This document shows positions 50,192 through 58,075 of a stretch of DNA of 64,000 bases, one piece after another. The stretch is taken from assembly GCA_036937835.1 (NCBI GenBank), contig CM072863.1:15984001-16048000 (forward strand), in the 5' to 3' direction. The position numbers and the translations under genes are program-made. This stretch comes from Pampus argenteus (lineage: Eukaryota > Chordata > Actinopteri > Scombriformes > Stromateidae). The notes under the pieces are model-generated. The model had not been told where the DNA came from, made no database searches, and saw only the letters and a list, made by a program, of their open reading frames with translations. Every line of letters starts with the position of its first letter. The first letter of the stretch is position 1.

Positions 50192-51085
50192 CGTGCGTGC
50201 GTGTGCGTGTGTGTGTGTTTTATTTTTGCCTCCTACATCAGTAGGCAAGTCAAAAAGTTTCTCGTGTTGTACTTTTAAAGGGCAAACAAAGAACAATGTT
50301 AAGCTACCAGAGTATTTTTAGAGTTTTGCTTAAAATAAAAGTAGTACAAACTGCATCTTTCAATCCTTTATATTAATATTCATGAAAATGTCTGAGAATA
50401 CTTATGCCAGCAGTATGCCACCATGAATAATAATATTCCCCCTTTTTTGCATGGAAATCATTGAGCATGGTGTACATTGCATTATGTCTGACTTCGAGCT
50501 GCTGACTGTCTTTTCACTTATGCTGGATAAAACCACAGATGTCTGAATTATATACATACCAGCTGAGAATCTGCACACCAAGGACCTGTCACACATTTAA
50601 TATATAGATTTAGTTAGTTGTGAAGCAAAAAAAAAAAATCAATAGTTTGTTTTCATGACGATTAATCTGAAGTATATCTTAAAACGGTTCATCAATGTTA
50701 ATTGGTTGGTAGACAAAAACAAGTGTATACAGATGCTTGTGGCTCTTAAAGACTAATTAAGAAGAGCAGTGCTTTGAACAAAGTGCTAATCCAACATCCT
50801 AAACTATCATGCTGATGTTTTACCATGTTGACCGCCTGAATTGATTTTCACTGTACCAACATTTATGGTAATCCATCCAACAGAAGTTGAGACATTTCAC
50901 TGAAAACTACAAATGTCAACCTGTACTTGTGTGAATGTAAATATTTTTGTCGCCACACTTGCATCAAGTGGATGAACTACTATTATTTGCCATGATTAAT
51001 GAGTCATATCAGTTTTTATCCTCCTGACAATGTTTTCCTAACTTTTTTTTCCCCTCTTTTCTTTTCCTTCTAGGTCACACGATAG
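23562..51085 (+). CDS. tafa2: TAFA2 (FAM19A2), secreted chemokine-like protein; complete spliced CDS
   Basis: The coding sequence is the join 23562-23673, 43791-43940, 44759-44883, 51074-51085 (399 nt, 132 aa plus TAG). All three introns are GT-AG and the phases agree (1, 1, 0). The product has a short N-terminal tail, a hydrophobic signal core (about residues 13-27) with likely cleavage after Ala30, then a small mature domain with ten cysteines (45, 53, 54, 68, 70, 85, 97, 102, 108, 119), the number expected for TAFA1-4. Diagnostic stretches are [40 protein letters not shown] and [29 protein letters not shown] and the VKTT-[KR]-VT end fit TAFA2 better than TAFA1 (LPGKVAGTTRNRPSC) or TAFA5; human TAFA2 is about the same length (131 aa). 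By family knowledge, TAFA proteins are secreted mainly in the nervous system and act as neurokines on neuronal receptors. The signal peptide is divergent and the mature part strongly conserved. Orthology to TAFA2 is from remembered sequence comparison, and a teleost duplicate (a/b copy) cannot be excluded. Confidence 0.95.
24210..24798 (+). pseudogene. Decayed DIRS-type retrotransposon, reverse transcriptase to RNase H portion
   Basis: One frame from 24255 reads EGLVFFYLDLIVMTKS, stop, EWAIFHIAK, stop, then VLHLTKLGFRDQLEE. This resembles the RT catalytic region of DIRS elements (a YLDD-W-L box, then H-x-A-x-x-V-x-x-L-x-x-L-G-F-R). The second Asp of the YLDD box is Leu here. A frame change leads to QAEYLGVVLDSLRL (from 24400), the conserved block after the RT palm. 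PLELLHMCRL and a W-S-T-S-L-H-L-D stretch follow. At 24721-24795 VHRCAPEGWGGTCLGR leads to GGMW, corresponding to the DIRS RNase H start (D-A-S-x-x-G-W-G-G, G-x-W). Order and spacing (about 110 codons) fit DIRS. Stops and frameshifts make it a dead relic. No recombinase domain or terminal repeat is visible. Family assignment is from remembered motifs. Confidence 0.72.
24799..25297 (+). other. Unassigned repeat-like sequence between two transposon fossils
   Basis: The stretch follows the RNase H relic and may be more of the same element, but no domain can be read in it. It includes a short ATTGTG/ATTGTA tandem run near 25062-25094 and, toward 25200-25297, sequence that may be the eroded upstream part of the adjacent Tc1-like copy. 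Confidence 0.35.
25298..25594 (+). mobile_element. Tc1/mariner (Tc1-like) transposon, truncated 3' end with deletions
   Basis: Translated pieces match the C-terminal catalytic part of Tc1-like transposases. QQHNAPLYKTKS (from about 25326) equals the H-N-D-N-A-P motif with one residue lost. After a further deletion, PAQSPELNPIGMNWN corresponds to P-A-Q-S-P-D-L-N-P-I-E-H-L-W-D-E-L, with about 10 nt missing so that the catalytic Glu is gone. A segment reading like P-D-L-T-N-A-L-V follows. The end, with CATTCCCAGAAG and then TAATTTTGGCCATTACA near 25574-25590, resembles the terminal inverted repeat of a common vertebrate Tc1 family. The left end is not identifiable. This is a non-functional fossil. 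Confidence 0.75.
26539..26555. repeat. (AC)n microsatellite, 17 bp
   Basis: Short perfect AC run in intron 1. Confidence 0.9.
29870..30040 (-). pseudogene. Mariner-like transposase fragment, C-terminal part, antisense to tafa2
   Basis: On the reverse strand one frame reads GLKGRRFTTIEEIQEKLQEA, matching the L-K-G-x-R-F-x-x-I-x-E-I-Q region near the end of mariner-type transposases. A neighbouring frame continues with WDKCIASQGEYFKG, the W-x-K-C-I-x-x-x-G-x-Y-F-x-G signature that closes these proteins. The two halves need a frameshift to join, and the DDE/D catalytic part is absent. No inverted terminal repeat was located. The identification rests on two adjacent, correctly ordered motifs. 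Confidence 0.65.
32740..32960 (+). repeat. Possible teleost interspersed repeat
   Basis: TGGTCTTCACCAACTCGTGA followed by GGAAAACAGTG is reminiscent of a fish repeat with TTGGTCTCCACCAACTCCTGAGG. Only the first part is suggestive. Confidence 0.3.
33590..34030. promoter_or_regulatory. Possible conserved regulatory block in intron 1
   Basis: The block is less AT-rich and less repetitive than its surroundings and has overlapping open frames on both strands (33501-33824 -, 33730-34017 +). It contains homeodomain-type TAAT cores close to TGACAG (TTGTTAATGTAATTACATGA at about 34005-34024, then CAGTTTGATTTAGAGG). These traits suit an intronic enhancer of a developmental neural gene, but conservation was not tested. 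Confidence 0.25.
36264..36281. repeat. (CTG)6 trinucleotide repeat in intron 1
   Basis: Six perfect CTG units after a pyrimidine-rich stretch. Non-coding here. Confidence 0.9.
37057..37089. other. Perfect palindrome with 15-bp arms and 3-nt loop
   Basis: Left arm TTTAGTTTGCATGCT (37057-37071), loop GCT, right arm AGCATGCAAACTAAA (37075-37089), with no mismatch. TTTGCAT in the left arm and ATGCAAA in the right arm are POU/octamer-type half sites in inverted orientation. Function is unknown; it could be a cruciform-prone site, a small MITE scar or a paired protein-binding site. Confidence 0.9.
37109..37152. repeat. T-rich low-complexity tract
   Basis: T runs interrupted by single G residues, about 20 bp after the palindrome at 37057-37089. 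It yields the Phe-rich segment of the chance 190-codon frame. Confidence 0.9.
38609..38654. repeat. Two-copy tandem duplication, 23-bp unit
   Basis: CTTATGTTGAGTTGCAATAA (plus TAA) is followed directly by CTTATGTTGAGTTACAATAA (plus TAA), with a single mismatch between the copies. A related phrase CT[TG]CTAAAAGAGAG also occurs twice just upstream (about 38493 and 38570). Confidence 0.85.
39299..39330. repeat. (GA)n/(GATA)-like purine tract
   Basis: GAGA units interrupted by T, giving AGAGAGATAGAGAGATAGAG-type sequence in intron 1. Confidence 0.85.
41155..41295 (+). repeat. Decayed teleost interspersed repeat
   Basis: TCAGAGGTTCAGTGGTCATC is followed by CGTCAAGGTGTCCTTGAACA and AAACATTGACC. 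This resembles the fish repeat containing a GGTTCGATCCC-like box, GTCCTTGGGCAAGACACTGA and CCCC...AGCTGC. Divergence is high and the ends are unclear. Confidence 0.4.
42935..43065 (+). repeat. Decayed teleost interspersed repeat
   Basis: GTGTTGCTCAAGGATACACC, GACAGGTGGGGCTGC, GTGGTTCAAAGTAAAGGTCT and TCCAACTGGGGGATGACCTG follow the order of a common fish repeat (TTGCTCAAGGGCAC, GGATTTGAACC, GACCTTCCAGCTGGG). It carries no gene. Confidence 0.45.
43791..43940 (+). CDS. tafa2: tafa2 coding exon 2: N-terminal half of the mature cysteine domain
   Basis: The acceptor is TTCCAG at 43785-43790 and the donor is G|GTATG (GT at 43941-43942). The first two bases (TT) complete a Val codon with the G of the previous exon. 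The exon encodes HVKAGTCEV through PSCVD, with six of the ten mature cysteines (45, 53, 54, 68, 70, 85). The CC pair and the CSC motif are hallmarks of the family. Its length (150 nt) and phase (1-1) allow exact joining to both neighbours. Confidence 0.95.
43941..44758 (+). other. tafa2: tafa2 intron 2 (818 bp)
   Basis: GTATG donor to TTTCACAG acceptor, phase 1. It contains an (ATTC)n microsatellite near 44171-44195 and a T17 run at 44712-44728. The reverse-strand open frame at 44302-44598 has no recognisable similarity and is taken as chance. Confidence 0.9.
44171..44195. repeat. (TTCA)n microsatellite in intron 2
   Basis: Six TTCA units in a row. Confidence 0.9.
44759..44883 (+). CDS. tafa2: tafa2 coding exon 3: C-terminal half of the mature cysteine domain
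   Basis: The acceptor is TTTCACAG (AG at 44757-44758) and the donor is AAG|GTGGGT (GT at 44884-44885). CG completes the Ala codon begun in the previous exon. The exon encodes [20 protein letters not shown] and then the C-K-V-L-P-D segment, GWSC and the basic GNKVKTTK tail, with cysteines 97, 102, 108 and 119. A run of 17 T (44712-44728) lies about 30 bp upstream of the acceptor. If translation read through the donor, it would continue into the intron for about ten codons before a stop. Confidence 0.95.
45565..45996. mobile_element. Fold-back MITE with long terminal inverted repeats (teleost family)
   Basis: The left end (about 45591-45655) reads CATTTTGTGAAATATGCTTG, then TTCACTTTCTTACTGAGAGT and GATCGATACTCAT. 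The right end (about 45925-45990) is its inverted counterpart: GAGTGGGATCGATCCTCACA, then CTCTGGCAAGAAAGAGAG and TTTCCCAAAATATC. Arms are about 65 bp with scattered mismatches. The inner part (GCTATGCTAAGCTAACGGGC, then TTAGCTTCATATTTACC) matches a repeat I recognise as very common in spiny-rayed fish genomes. It has no coding capacity, so it is a non-autonomous DNA element. Confidence 0.75.
46041..46077. repeat. (TTTG)n microsatellite
   Basis: About eight TTTG units between the fold-back MITE and the next repeat fragment in intron 3. Confidence 0.9.
46080..46190 (+). repeat. Decayed teleost interspersed repeat
   Basis: GCCTTTATTGAACAGTGATA, then GAGATGACAGGAAACGAGGG and AAGAGACAGACAGGGG, match the start of a repeat frequent in fish genomes. 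It lies directly after the (TTTG)n tract and close to the upstream MITE, suggesting nested or clustered insertion. Confidence 0.5.
50131..50218. repeat. Long (GT)n tract with GTGC interruptions, 88 bp
   Basis: Alternating purine-pyrimidine throughout: pure GT to about 50187, then GTGC-type units, then GT again. It is a strong candidate for left-handed DNA, located about 860 bp before the last exon of tafa2. Confidence 0.95.
50750..50945 (+). repeat. Decayed teleost interspersed repeat, near the 3' end of intron 3
   Basis: TGCTGATGTTTTACCATGTT, then ATGGTAATCCATCCAACAG, AAGTTGAGACATTTCACTGA and AAACTACAAATGTCAACCTG match phrases of a high-copy fish repeat. It ends about 130 bp before the terminal exon. 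Confidence 0.5.
51074..51085 (+). CDS. tafa2: tafa2 terminal coding exon (Val-Thr-Arg-stop)
   Basis: A strong polypyrimidine tract (about 51040-51071) and TAG acceptor at 51071-51073 precede GTC ACA CGA TAG. The last exon therefore contributes only three codons and the stop. This matches the tiny coding part of the last exon implied by the family C-terminus (human ends VTH). The exon was identified by phase-0 joining to the previous exon and by the residue match, because it is far too short for any ORF search. Confidence 0.9.
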   Translation, partial: VTR

Positions 51086-51690
51086 TCGTCTGTTTCCAGG
51101 ATACCCTTGTTTGGAAACAGGCGTTTCTTTGACCAACAGCTGTAGGACTTTGGGATATCATGTGTTTTGAGGATCAGTGGAAACCAGGGACCAATAAGGA
51201 CAATAATCACGGACATTCCACTGAACGAATGGAGGAAAAGAAACAGGAAGCATCATATAAGACTATATATCCAAAATGTTTCCTGACTTTAGATCCAGCA
51301 TCAACAGTAGCTGTCTCTGAACTCTACTGTCCACCAAATCTCTCTTTGTATTATAGTTTTATTCCTGTGGACTAAAAGACTGAACCATAAAGATATTTAA
51401 TGACTAAAAAGGCTGAGAAGAAAAAAAAAATCTTAAAACAAAACCATGTGATGTGAAACTTTTGTGTTATTTTCTCGCCACAAAGAGCCCCATGACTCTC
51501 GAAGCATATCTGTGTTAAAGATCTAGTGAGATCATAAGCATTTTCATTCATTTTAGCCTTATGGAGCAGGTATCTTCTGTTTCTGTTTTTTCTGATTTAA
51601 AACTATTGAGTATTTGGCTTTCTTATGATTGGTAGGACATCAAGTCTTCTTTTCAAAGACTCGATGTGTCAAAAAAAATGATGCCACGAC

Positions 51691-51696
51691 AATAAA
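51691..51696 (+). terminator. Proximal polyadenylation signal AATAAA
   Basis: This is the first canonical AATAAA after the tafa2 stop codon, about 606 nt downstream. The following sequence is less clearly GU-rich than at the distal site. Confidence 0.5.
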
Positions 51697-51831
51697 ACCC
51701 AGAAAAAATGTAATGATGGTTGACAACAAGTCACCAAGGGTCAACATAGCTGAGTTCTGCCAAAATGTTTTGATGGTATCTGTTGTTTTCAAAGCCTGGT
51801 GACCATTTATTACAAATGTCAGTATTATATC

Positions 51832-51837
51832 AATAAA
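51832..51837 (+). terminator. Distal polyadenylation signal AATAAA
   Basis: AATAAA is followed about 30-45 nt later by a G/T-rich stretch (around 51870-51884), as expected for a cleavage and polyadenylation site. It is probably the main end of tafa2 transcripts, though that is inferred. Confidence 0.55.
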
Positions 51838-52269
51838 TCTAACTCAATGGATGTCACTGTCTGGATAAATTTGGGGGTTTTTTGACAGTCAGTTAGTGCG
51901 ATTTGTATATCGGGCCATAATGCTGTATAGGCAGGAGCCGGTTGGGCTTCAAATTAGCAGTTCAAGCAAATAATCTGACTAAAAAAAGAAAGAGGAGGAA
52001 GAGAGCTTACAGTTAATCAAGGTTGCGCTCACGATGGGACTGAAATGTGAAAATCAGCAAATGCAGAAATAGGCCACATTGAAACATACAAAAGAACTGC
52101 ACTAAAATCTGAAATCTGGTCCAGGGAGAGACTAACAATTAGTCCTTACCCTGAAACATCCCTAATCCTATTTGATTAATTTCCAAAACTAGATGTTGTC
52201 CTCACCCAGGCTTTTGTCTACCACGCTGTTGTTAAATTAATGCTTTCCATCAGCAACAAAGGCATTTTT

Positions 52270-52289
52270 CTCCTCCTCCTCCTCCTCCT
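52270..52289. repeat. (CTC)n trinucleotide repeat
   Basis: Short perfect CTC/TCC run downstream of the gene. Confidence 0.85.
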
Positions 52290-52997
52290 TATGATTTTGT
52301 GTAAGGTACTGGCTGTTAGAAATCCAAAAGCATTGTTAGTTCCTGTGATTAAAAGTTTAGAGAGAATAAACTATCTGAGGAACTGGAAGGAGGGTGGCAG
52401 ATAATGGACAAAGGCTAGGGTGAATGAAATGTCCATGCATTTTGACATATGCTGTATATAGTTTAATAATGCTTTTTGTCAACATGCAGCTCCATTACCT
52501 TCTCTACAGAAGCCAAATAGGTTAGTCACTGGCAGCCCGAGGAGGCAGGAAACAGTCGGAGATATATTTTTATTTCACCTACATGTGACATTTTCATCTA
52601 GAGACAGGAAAACCACTGGTGTGGTCTGATATGGTAATAAGTAATTTTTTGTTTACCTGTAATGGTTATGACTTCAAGACAGATGTCAGAATACCATCAC
52701 TGTAAGAATGACAAAGAACTTTCAATAATCAAGTCTGTTTTTTGTTGGTTTTTTTCACAAAAAAAGACACATTTAAATACTAAACTAGCATGAATCCACA
52801 CATTCAAGCAGTGAAAGACTCCACAGAAACCATCGCTTTGTGGGGAATTTCATGTTTTGTAAGTCAATTTCTGTCTGTAATTGAAACAGTGCATTCACTA
52901 CAGAATGCTCCTTATAGTAAACATAATTAATTAAGCAAAAATGTAGAAGGCTCGCTCCCAAAGATCAGACCCGAGGGACCTGTGCTGAAGGGGAGGA

Positions 52998-53034
52998 GTG
53001 TGTGTGTGTGTGTGTGTGTGTGTGGGGGGGGGGG
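52998..53034. repeat. (GT)n followed by G11 run
   Basis: GT dinucleotides to 53023, then eleven consecutive G (53024-53034). The reverse frame at 52931-53116 takes its Thr-His run from this repeat. Confidence 0.9.
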
Positions 53035-54432
53035 TGCTACGGTTAGCAACCAGGTTGCTTCTTGTTTGGTTAGAAATCATTAAATTACAGTAATGACTAA
53101 TTTCTAATTCCTGCATGCAATTCGCCTGAGACCACCATGGATTTAATAAAGAGCTGGCGATGAATTACAAACAGCGAACGGCTGAGGAAAGGCTACGTGA
53201 TTATACAGAGTAATTCAAAAGTGCATTAATAAAACAATACAGAAACATTGCTAAATCATTTGAGATAAAGGTTATTTGCATAATTCATTAAGATTAATCA
53301 GACTAGGCAATCCACCACAGTGCTCCAAGGAACAGAGGGAAGACATGAATCCAATCCCCCAGAAAAAACCCTTTCTATCTACAAACAATGATACAAATCT
53401 ACCCTTGGATCAGAGAATTAACCTCTGCACTTTACAGCTCCTGCAGTGTTTAAACACAATCCTTCAGTCATTCACCTTTATGTGAGCTAATATTCTATTA
53501 ATAATGAAAGATCTTTTCATACCATAGCTCCTCTGGGTTTTTGTTGCTCTGCCATAAAAGACCTTCACAAAAGTTGAATGGAAATGTATTGTGCGTGTTT
53601 GGAAACCACAGTGTGGATCTGAGAGCTGGCTGTTTGACAATTCTTTGTGCTGCTATTGACTTCAGCGTTTTTCATTCTCTGCAGTGAAATGAGGTCGGCA
53701 GGATGCTCCCGGGATGAGTTTGGCATACTGTAGAGAAGTCACCTGTTGTGCAGTCAGTGACCACCTGTAACCACTGTGATCCTCACTCCACTCATGTTCT
53801 TAGACACTGCAGGCTCAGATTTGACTGATATGGGTGTTTAAAGGGATATCTCAACATTTTAGGAAGAAAGGCCACTAGAGCTTTGACAGTCACTAGAAGC
53901 ACATCCATGAAGTTTCTGTGTGATACCTCTTTTAATATTACAATTGTCCTTTCAAGTTATTCATAATTTCCCCTAAATTTCATTCTCCCCCTGGGGGAGG
54001 AAATAAATCATCATGCACATTAAACTTCTCCACTCTTAACGCCTACTAATTCAATTCTTTGAGGTGGGTTATAATATGTAGGTTATTAGCTTACTGCTGG
54101 TTTCATTGCTTGTTTTAAAAACTGACACCTCTGAAGCTGTTGATTAAAATCCTCCCACAGCTCCTCCCTGGAATAAATTCCCCGGTCAGCCATCTGAAAT
54201 AGAAAATAATATTAGTAAAATGACATTTTCTAGCTTGTGGTCAGAGAGCTGCACACATCTTATTGGAAGTGGATGACACTGACTCACCAAACCTATTTTT
54301 AATGGAAGGCTAATATTAGACCAGCATTTCAGTTTAACCCAGCTCAGAGTTGCAGCTTTCTTTATTCTATTCTTTTGAGGAATATCTAAAATGAATGTAT
54401 ATGAAAGACCAAGTAAATATAGCACTACCAAC

Positions 54433-54450
54433 TAGTTAGTTAGTTAGTTT
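54433..54450. repeat. (TAGT)n short tandem repeat
   Basis: Four TAGT units in AT-rich intergenic sequence. Confidence 0.85.
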
Positions 54451-54919
54451 AGGCTTATCTAGTTTAAACAAGATACTAATCAGAGATTGGTAGAGACAAA
54501 TGTCTCCCAAAGTGACAATAAACTAAATAATTTAGAACGTTTATATCTAAATCAAGAAGGGTCTTGCACTTTGCAAAATGTGCAGACCGAAAACAAAGCT
54601 CTCAGTTACACAAACACCATCTGGTAGGTTTGCCAGGGCTTTATCTTGACAGGATGAATTAGTTTGAAAAACTGTCAGATACGCCAAGCAAAATTAGATT
54701 TTCTCATTTCATAATGAAAGCTGACAGACTATGATGCAAAAAAAAACGTTCAGTCTTGAAAACGCCCAAGATGAACTGTAAAAGTCTGTAAAAACTTTGT
54801 AGCTTTTAAAAAAATCTTATTGTGTTATTGTCTCTTTTCAATATCCAGGGTATTTTTCATCCCCAAATTGGATGTTGTAATTCAGTTTGTGTCGGAGTTT
54901 GATGTTATTTCTTATGGCT

Positions 54920-54938
54920 GTTGTGTTGTGTTGTGTTA
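54920..54938. repeat. (GTTGT)n short tandem repeat
   Basis: About four GTTGT units. Confidence 0.8.
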
Positions 54939-55587
54939 TTCTCGTCAAACCTAAGCAGTTTATTTTGAAGTGAGTTGTGCCTCTCTCTCTCTCTGTGAGT
55001 GCACCACTGTGACCTGAGGCATAATGGGATTATCCTGCTCAAGGCAAGACGCGGATGCCTGGAATTCTAATATCAAAGTATTCCTCGCTATACCTGACAC
55101 CTCCTCGTCTCTGTGTTTCTCATACCTGACTGGACTGAGAGGTGATTAGCTCATGAATCACGACGCAGCCTGCAAGCTGCTTTGCCAAGTAACAGTCAAA
55201 GTTTCTTCTTTTTCTGGCTATTTACAGCAACACATACTGTACCTCTATACTGTTGCTCCAACAACCTGCTTTGTATGAAGCAAGTGGCAGCCAATCATAT
55301 TGTTTTTTGTTTTTTTTTGTAGCCCATAATGCTATAAAAGAATCTGACTGAGCTACCCTGCTCAGCAAATCTGAAGCTGTGCAGTATATAGGCACCCATG
55401 TCCAAGTATGGTGTTGACAAGACATTAGTGCTAGCCAGTGCATTTGCTCTCACCCCTCATCAGAGACACTCTCCGCTCCCACACTGCATTATCACAATGC
55501 CCTTGGGTCAGTGAAAAGGCCTGCTGTAATTTGAAAAGGAAATTATCTTTTGTGGAACTTGCTCAGACAGACCAGATGTAGGCGTAC

Positions 55588-55620
55588 AAGAAGGAGAAGA
55601 AGAAGAAGAAGAAGAAGAAG
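55588..55620. repeat. (AAG)n trinucleotide repeat, 33 bp
   Basis: Eleven AAG/GAG units, a pure purine strand that could form triplex DNA. It causes the poly-Ser run in the reverse frame at 55508-55843, which is not regarded as a gene. Confidence 0.9.
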
Positions 55621-56009
55621 GCGGGGGTGAGTGGGTGTCTATAGGCAGGGGGAGGTGAGAGAAAGGTGAAAAATACAACTTCCTCTCTTGGCAACCTGTG
55701 AACAGGTTAATGGGAGTGAGGTTCGCAATGAGCTGATATCTATCTGGATGGGCAGAGAGGGAGAGGCAGAGACACACGAAATGACATTCTGATGGATTTC
55801 TAACTGCCTTTTTTTCTCCTTGGCCCCATTTTGCAACGCACAAGTGAGCTTTTATTTATTTATTTACCTTATTTCTCAACGCTAGTGAAATGAAAGTATA
55901 ATGTCTTTAAAAAGGTAGGTGGGGACTGTCAACAGACTGTCAGTCTGCTAAATGGTATCTTTCAGTATGTTGGTGGTGTGCAAATGTGCTTGGGTTTTTT
56001 TGTTTGTTT

Positions 56010-56140
56010 TTTTTAGCCTTGCTAGCAGCTGACATTGGTTTTGGTTTGGTACATCATGCTCTCCGCAGTGCTTATTAGCATGCTAACACACTACAAGTAT
56101 GGTCAAGTTGGTAAACATTATAGCTGCTTTCAGACATGGT
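56010..56140 (-). repeat. Decayed teleost interspersed repeat, probably same family as the copy at 50.75 kb
   Basis: TTATTAGCATGCTAACACAC and GGTAAACATTATAGCTGCTT resemble the GCTAACATGCTAA...GGTAAACATTATACCTGC part of that family, in opposite orientation. The copy is short and diverged. Confidence 0.4.
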
Positions 56141-57939
56141 CTCTTGAACTGATGTTTATGAAATGGTGACAGTTGGGGAATATCAATATATCTCATATCA
56201 GTTCCACCCTGGTAAGCACTCATAGTAGCTCAGGTTAGAATTATACACACATGCCTTTTTTTTTTACACTCTTGCATTTGATGCTATTTGCAGATAGCTT
56301 ATGTCTCTGTATTCAAATAAAATACTCAGAAAATCTACTTACCTGGACACACAAGGCTGTCTTTTTTTTTTTTTTTAAGGCTGAGATGAGATTAAACTTG
56401 AAAGTGAAAACAATGAGATCTGAGGAAGTTCAAACTTGTTTAAAATGTTTCATTCTGTTCCATTTCCTTTGATATTTGGGTTACCGTAATTTTTCACCAA
56501 ATTGAGACCAACTGAAGTTCATGCACCACCCCATCACAGCCATACGGAAGTGTACAGGTGGACCTCAGTGATTATTACAAATGATTTATCAAAGTAAATA
56601 CCTTGAGCTGCTCACTCTCCACTCCAAGCCAAAGAGTGATTTAAGATCTGTGGCCCATGAGGTACAGCAGAACTTCCTTCAGCAGATGTTCCTGACTAAT
56701 TATCTATTGTAGCACAGATCCCAGAATCCCTCAGTTCCTCTGTTGTCTTCCGGTGGGAGCCTGGTCATCCCTGTTTCATATCCTTGGCTTGGTCTCCACT
56801 TACCTGGGGCACTCCTCTCCATCTGTGAAGGGAACTGGAGAGGCACACAAAGTAGCCCACCAGCAACCTACACCACCATACACACACACACCTTTAGCTG
56901 TCATTTTCAAGTGCAAACACCTTCCTATCCTGCTGCTATAATGTTTAAGTTTGCTTTGCTTTTTTCTAGTGGTCTTTGATGAAGCCATGTGCTTATTTAT
57001 GGAAACAGACCTTTAAACATTTTTGCTTGTTAGGCATTTTAAATCAAATTACGACCAGCTACTCATTCAGATTCACAAGCAGAATAAACTCTATGAGAGT
57101 TGAAGCATGAAAATGCAAGCAGATGTTATTCAAGTCAAAAGCATTTTAGCTACAGAGTTAATGCTGTGTGGATCCTGTTTCAAAAGTGTTTAGAAAATTA
57201 GGTTTCTGCTCTTAACACCACCTTCTACAATGAGCAAGTTGACACATTTATTCCTGATAAATAATAGAACAAAAGGGCGTTTACATGGAGAGCAAATTGA
57301 AACAGTGTGCACACGTTCACATACACAGTCTAAATATTTTAGGAGGGGAATGTCAGAGAAAAATGACTACATGACGTAAAAACAACAGAATACCTCTGGT
57401 CCTGTCAGCAGTCTAAAGCTGCCCAGCCTTTACTAGCATCTTCCATTCAGACTAATGGACTAGGTCGTTGTTCTTGTAGACAGAGACCTTCGCGACACCT
57501 TAGACAACCTAGGCCGCAGCAAAGCAGAGCTCAAATGGATTAAGATATGCTTGGCTGCCTTTCTCAGTCCTGTCAATGCGGGAATGTGGAAGACTGTCCC
57601 GTACAGATCAGAGAGACGCAGGAAGGTCATCGCCGCTGGGAAAAAGGAGGCAGCGAAAATATTGTTCTGACAACATGTGGAGTGACTTTTGCAACCCGAG
57701 GCTTCAGATTAAACCATATTGCCTGATAGAAGAGGTGAAGACAAAGGAGGTGTAAAAGGGAGACTTGAAGGATGTTGATGCTGCAACCCTTAATTCACAT
57801 GTTAAATGTTATGGGTATTATATTGATTCACACCATTTCATCAACAAAACAGTACAACAGAGGTGTCAGTATGTTATATATGGTCTAAATTCATGTACAG
57901 CAAAATAACATCATCTATCCTTAAACCCTTGATTCAGAT

Positions 57940-58075
57940 AAGAAAAAGATCCCCATAAACCCCTTTCCCGGCGAAAAAATGAAACCTCAGGAAGAGCAAC
58001 AGAGGAGGGATCCGTCTTATAGGACGGACAGACAAGCAGTAAATGTGTGTACAAAACAGACCAAGAAAGCAAAAC
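57940..58075 (+). repeat. Teleost interspersed repeat fragment
   Basis: CCGGCGAAAAAATGAAACCT, then CAGGAAGAGCAACAGAGGAG, GGATCCGTCTTATAGGACGG and ACAGACAAGCAG closely follow a phrase found dispersed in many fish genomes. The overlapping 65-codon open frame at 58135-58332 lies just outside and is not supported as a gene. Confidence 0.55.

Larger units (their letters stand above)
44884..51073 (+). other. tafa2: tafa2 intron 3 (6,190 bp)
   Basis: GTGGGT donor to CTTCTAG acceptor, phase 0. It holds a fold-back MITE (45.57-46.0 kb), a second decayed teleost repeat (46.08-46.19 kb), a (TTTG)n tract, a long GT/GC tract (50.13-50.22 kb) and a further repeat (50.75-50.95 kb). Between about 46.2 and 50.1 kb I see nothing identifiable; the 179-codon reverse frame at 47243-47782 has no family features. 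Confidence 0.9.
51086..51855 (+). other. tafa2: tafa2 3' UTR (end approximate)
   Basis: This sequence follows the TAG in the terminal exon and has no further acceptor-bounded coding match. It contains AT-rich stretches, including ATTTA-type pentamers, that could affect mRNA stability. The end is set just after the distal AATAAA; a shorter UTR would end near 51715 if the proximal signal is used. The open frame at 51160-51375 lies wholly in this UTR and has no recognisable similarity. Confidence 0.65.
51856..57939. other. Intergenic DNA downstream of tafa2, no gene seen
   Basis: Only simple repeats (CTC, GT-G11, TAGT, GTTGT, AAG) and one diverged interspersed repeat (56.0 kb) are recognisable. 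The 57480-57660 segment is GC-richer and vaguely LINE-tail-like but could not be assigned. No open frame has domain features. Confidence 0.6.

Noticed and set aside
51160..51375. 71-codon frame just after the tafa2 stop
   Set aside because: Falls inside the 3' UTR, with no conserved motif. A uORF or dORF role cannot be argued from sequence.
53835..53960. TTTAAAGGGATATCTCAACA and following, similar to the start of the fold-back MITE family
   Set aside because: Only the first few bases agree and the opposite end is missing.
55508..55843. 111-codon reverse frame with a poly-Ser run
   Set aside because: The Ser run is translated from the AAG microsatellite. No other support.
57480..57670. GC-richer stretch (CAGATCAGAGAGACGCAGGA) resembling the tail of a fish LINE
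   Set aside because: Similarity was limited to one phrase. No reverse transcriptase or endonuclease motif could be read.
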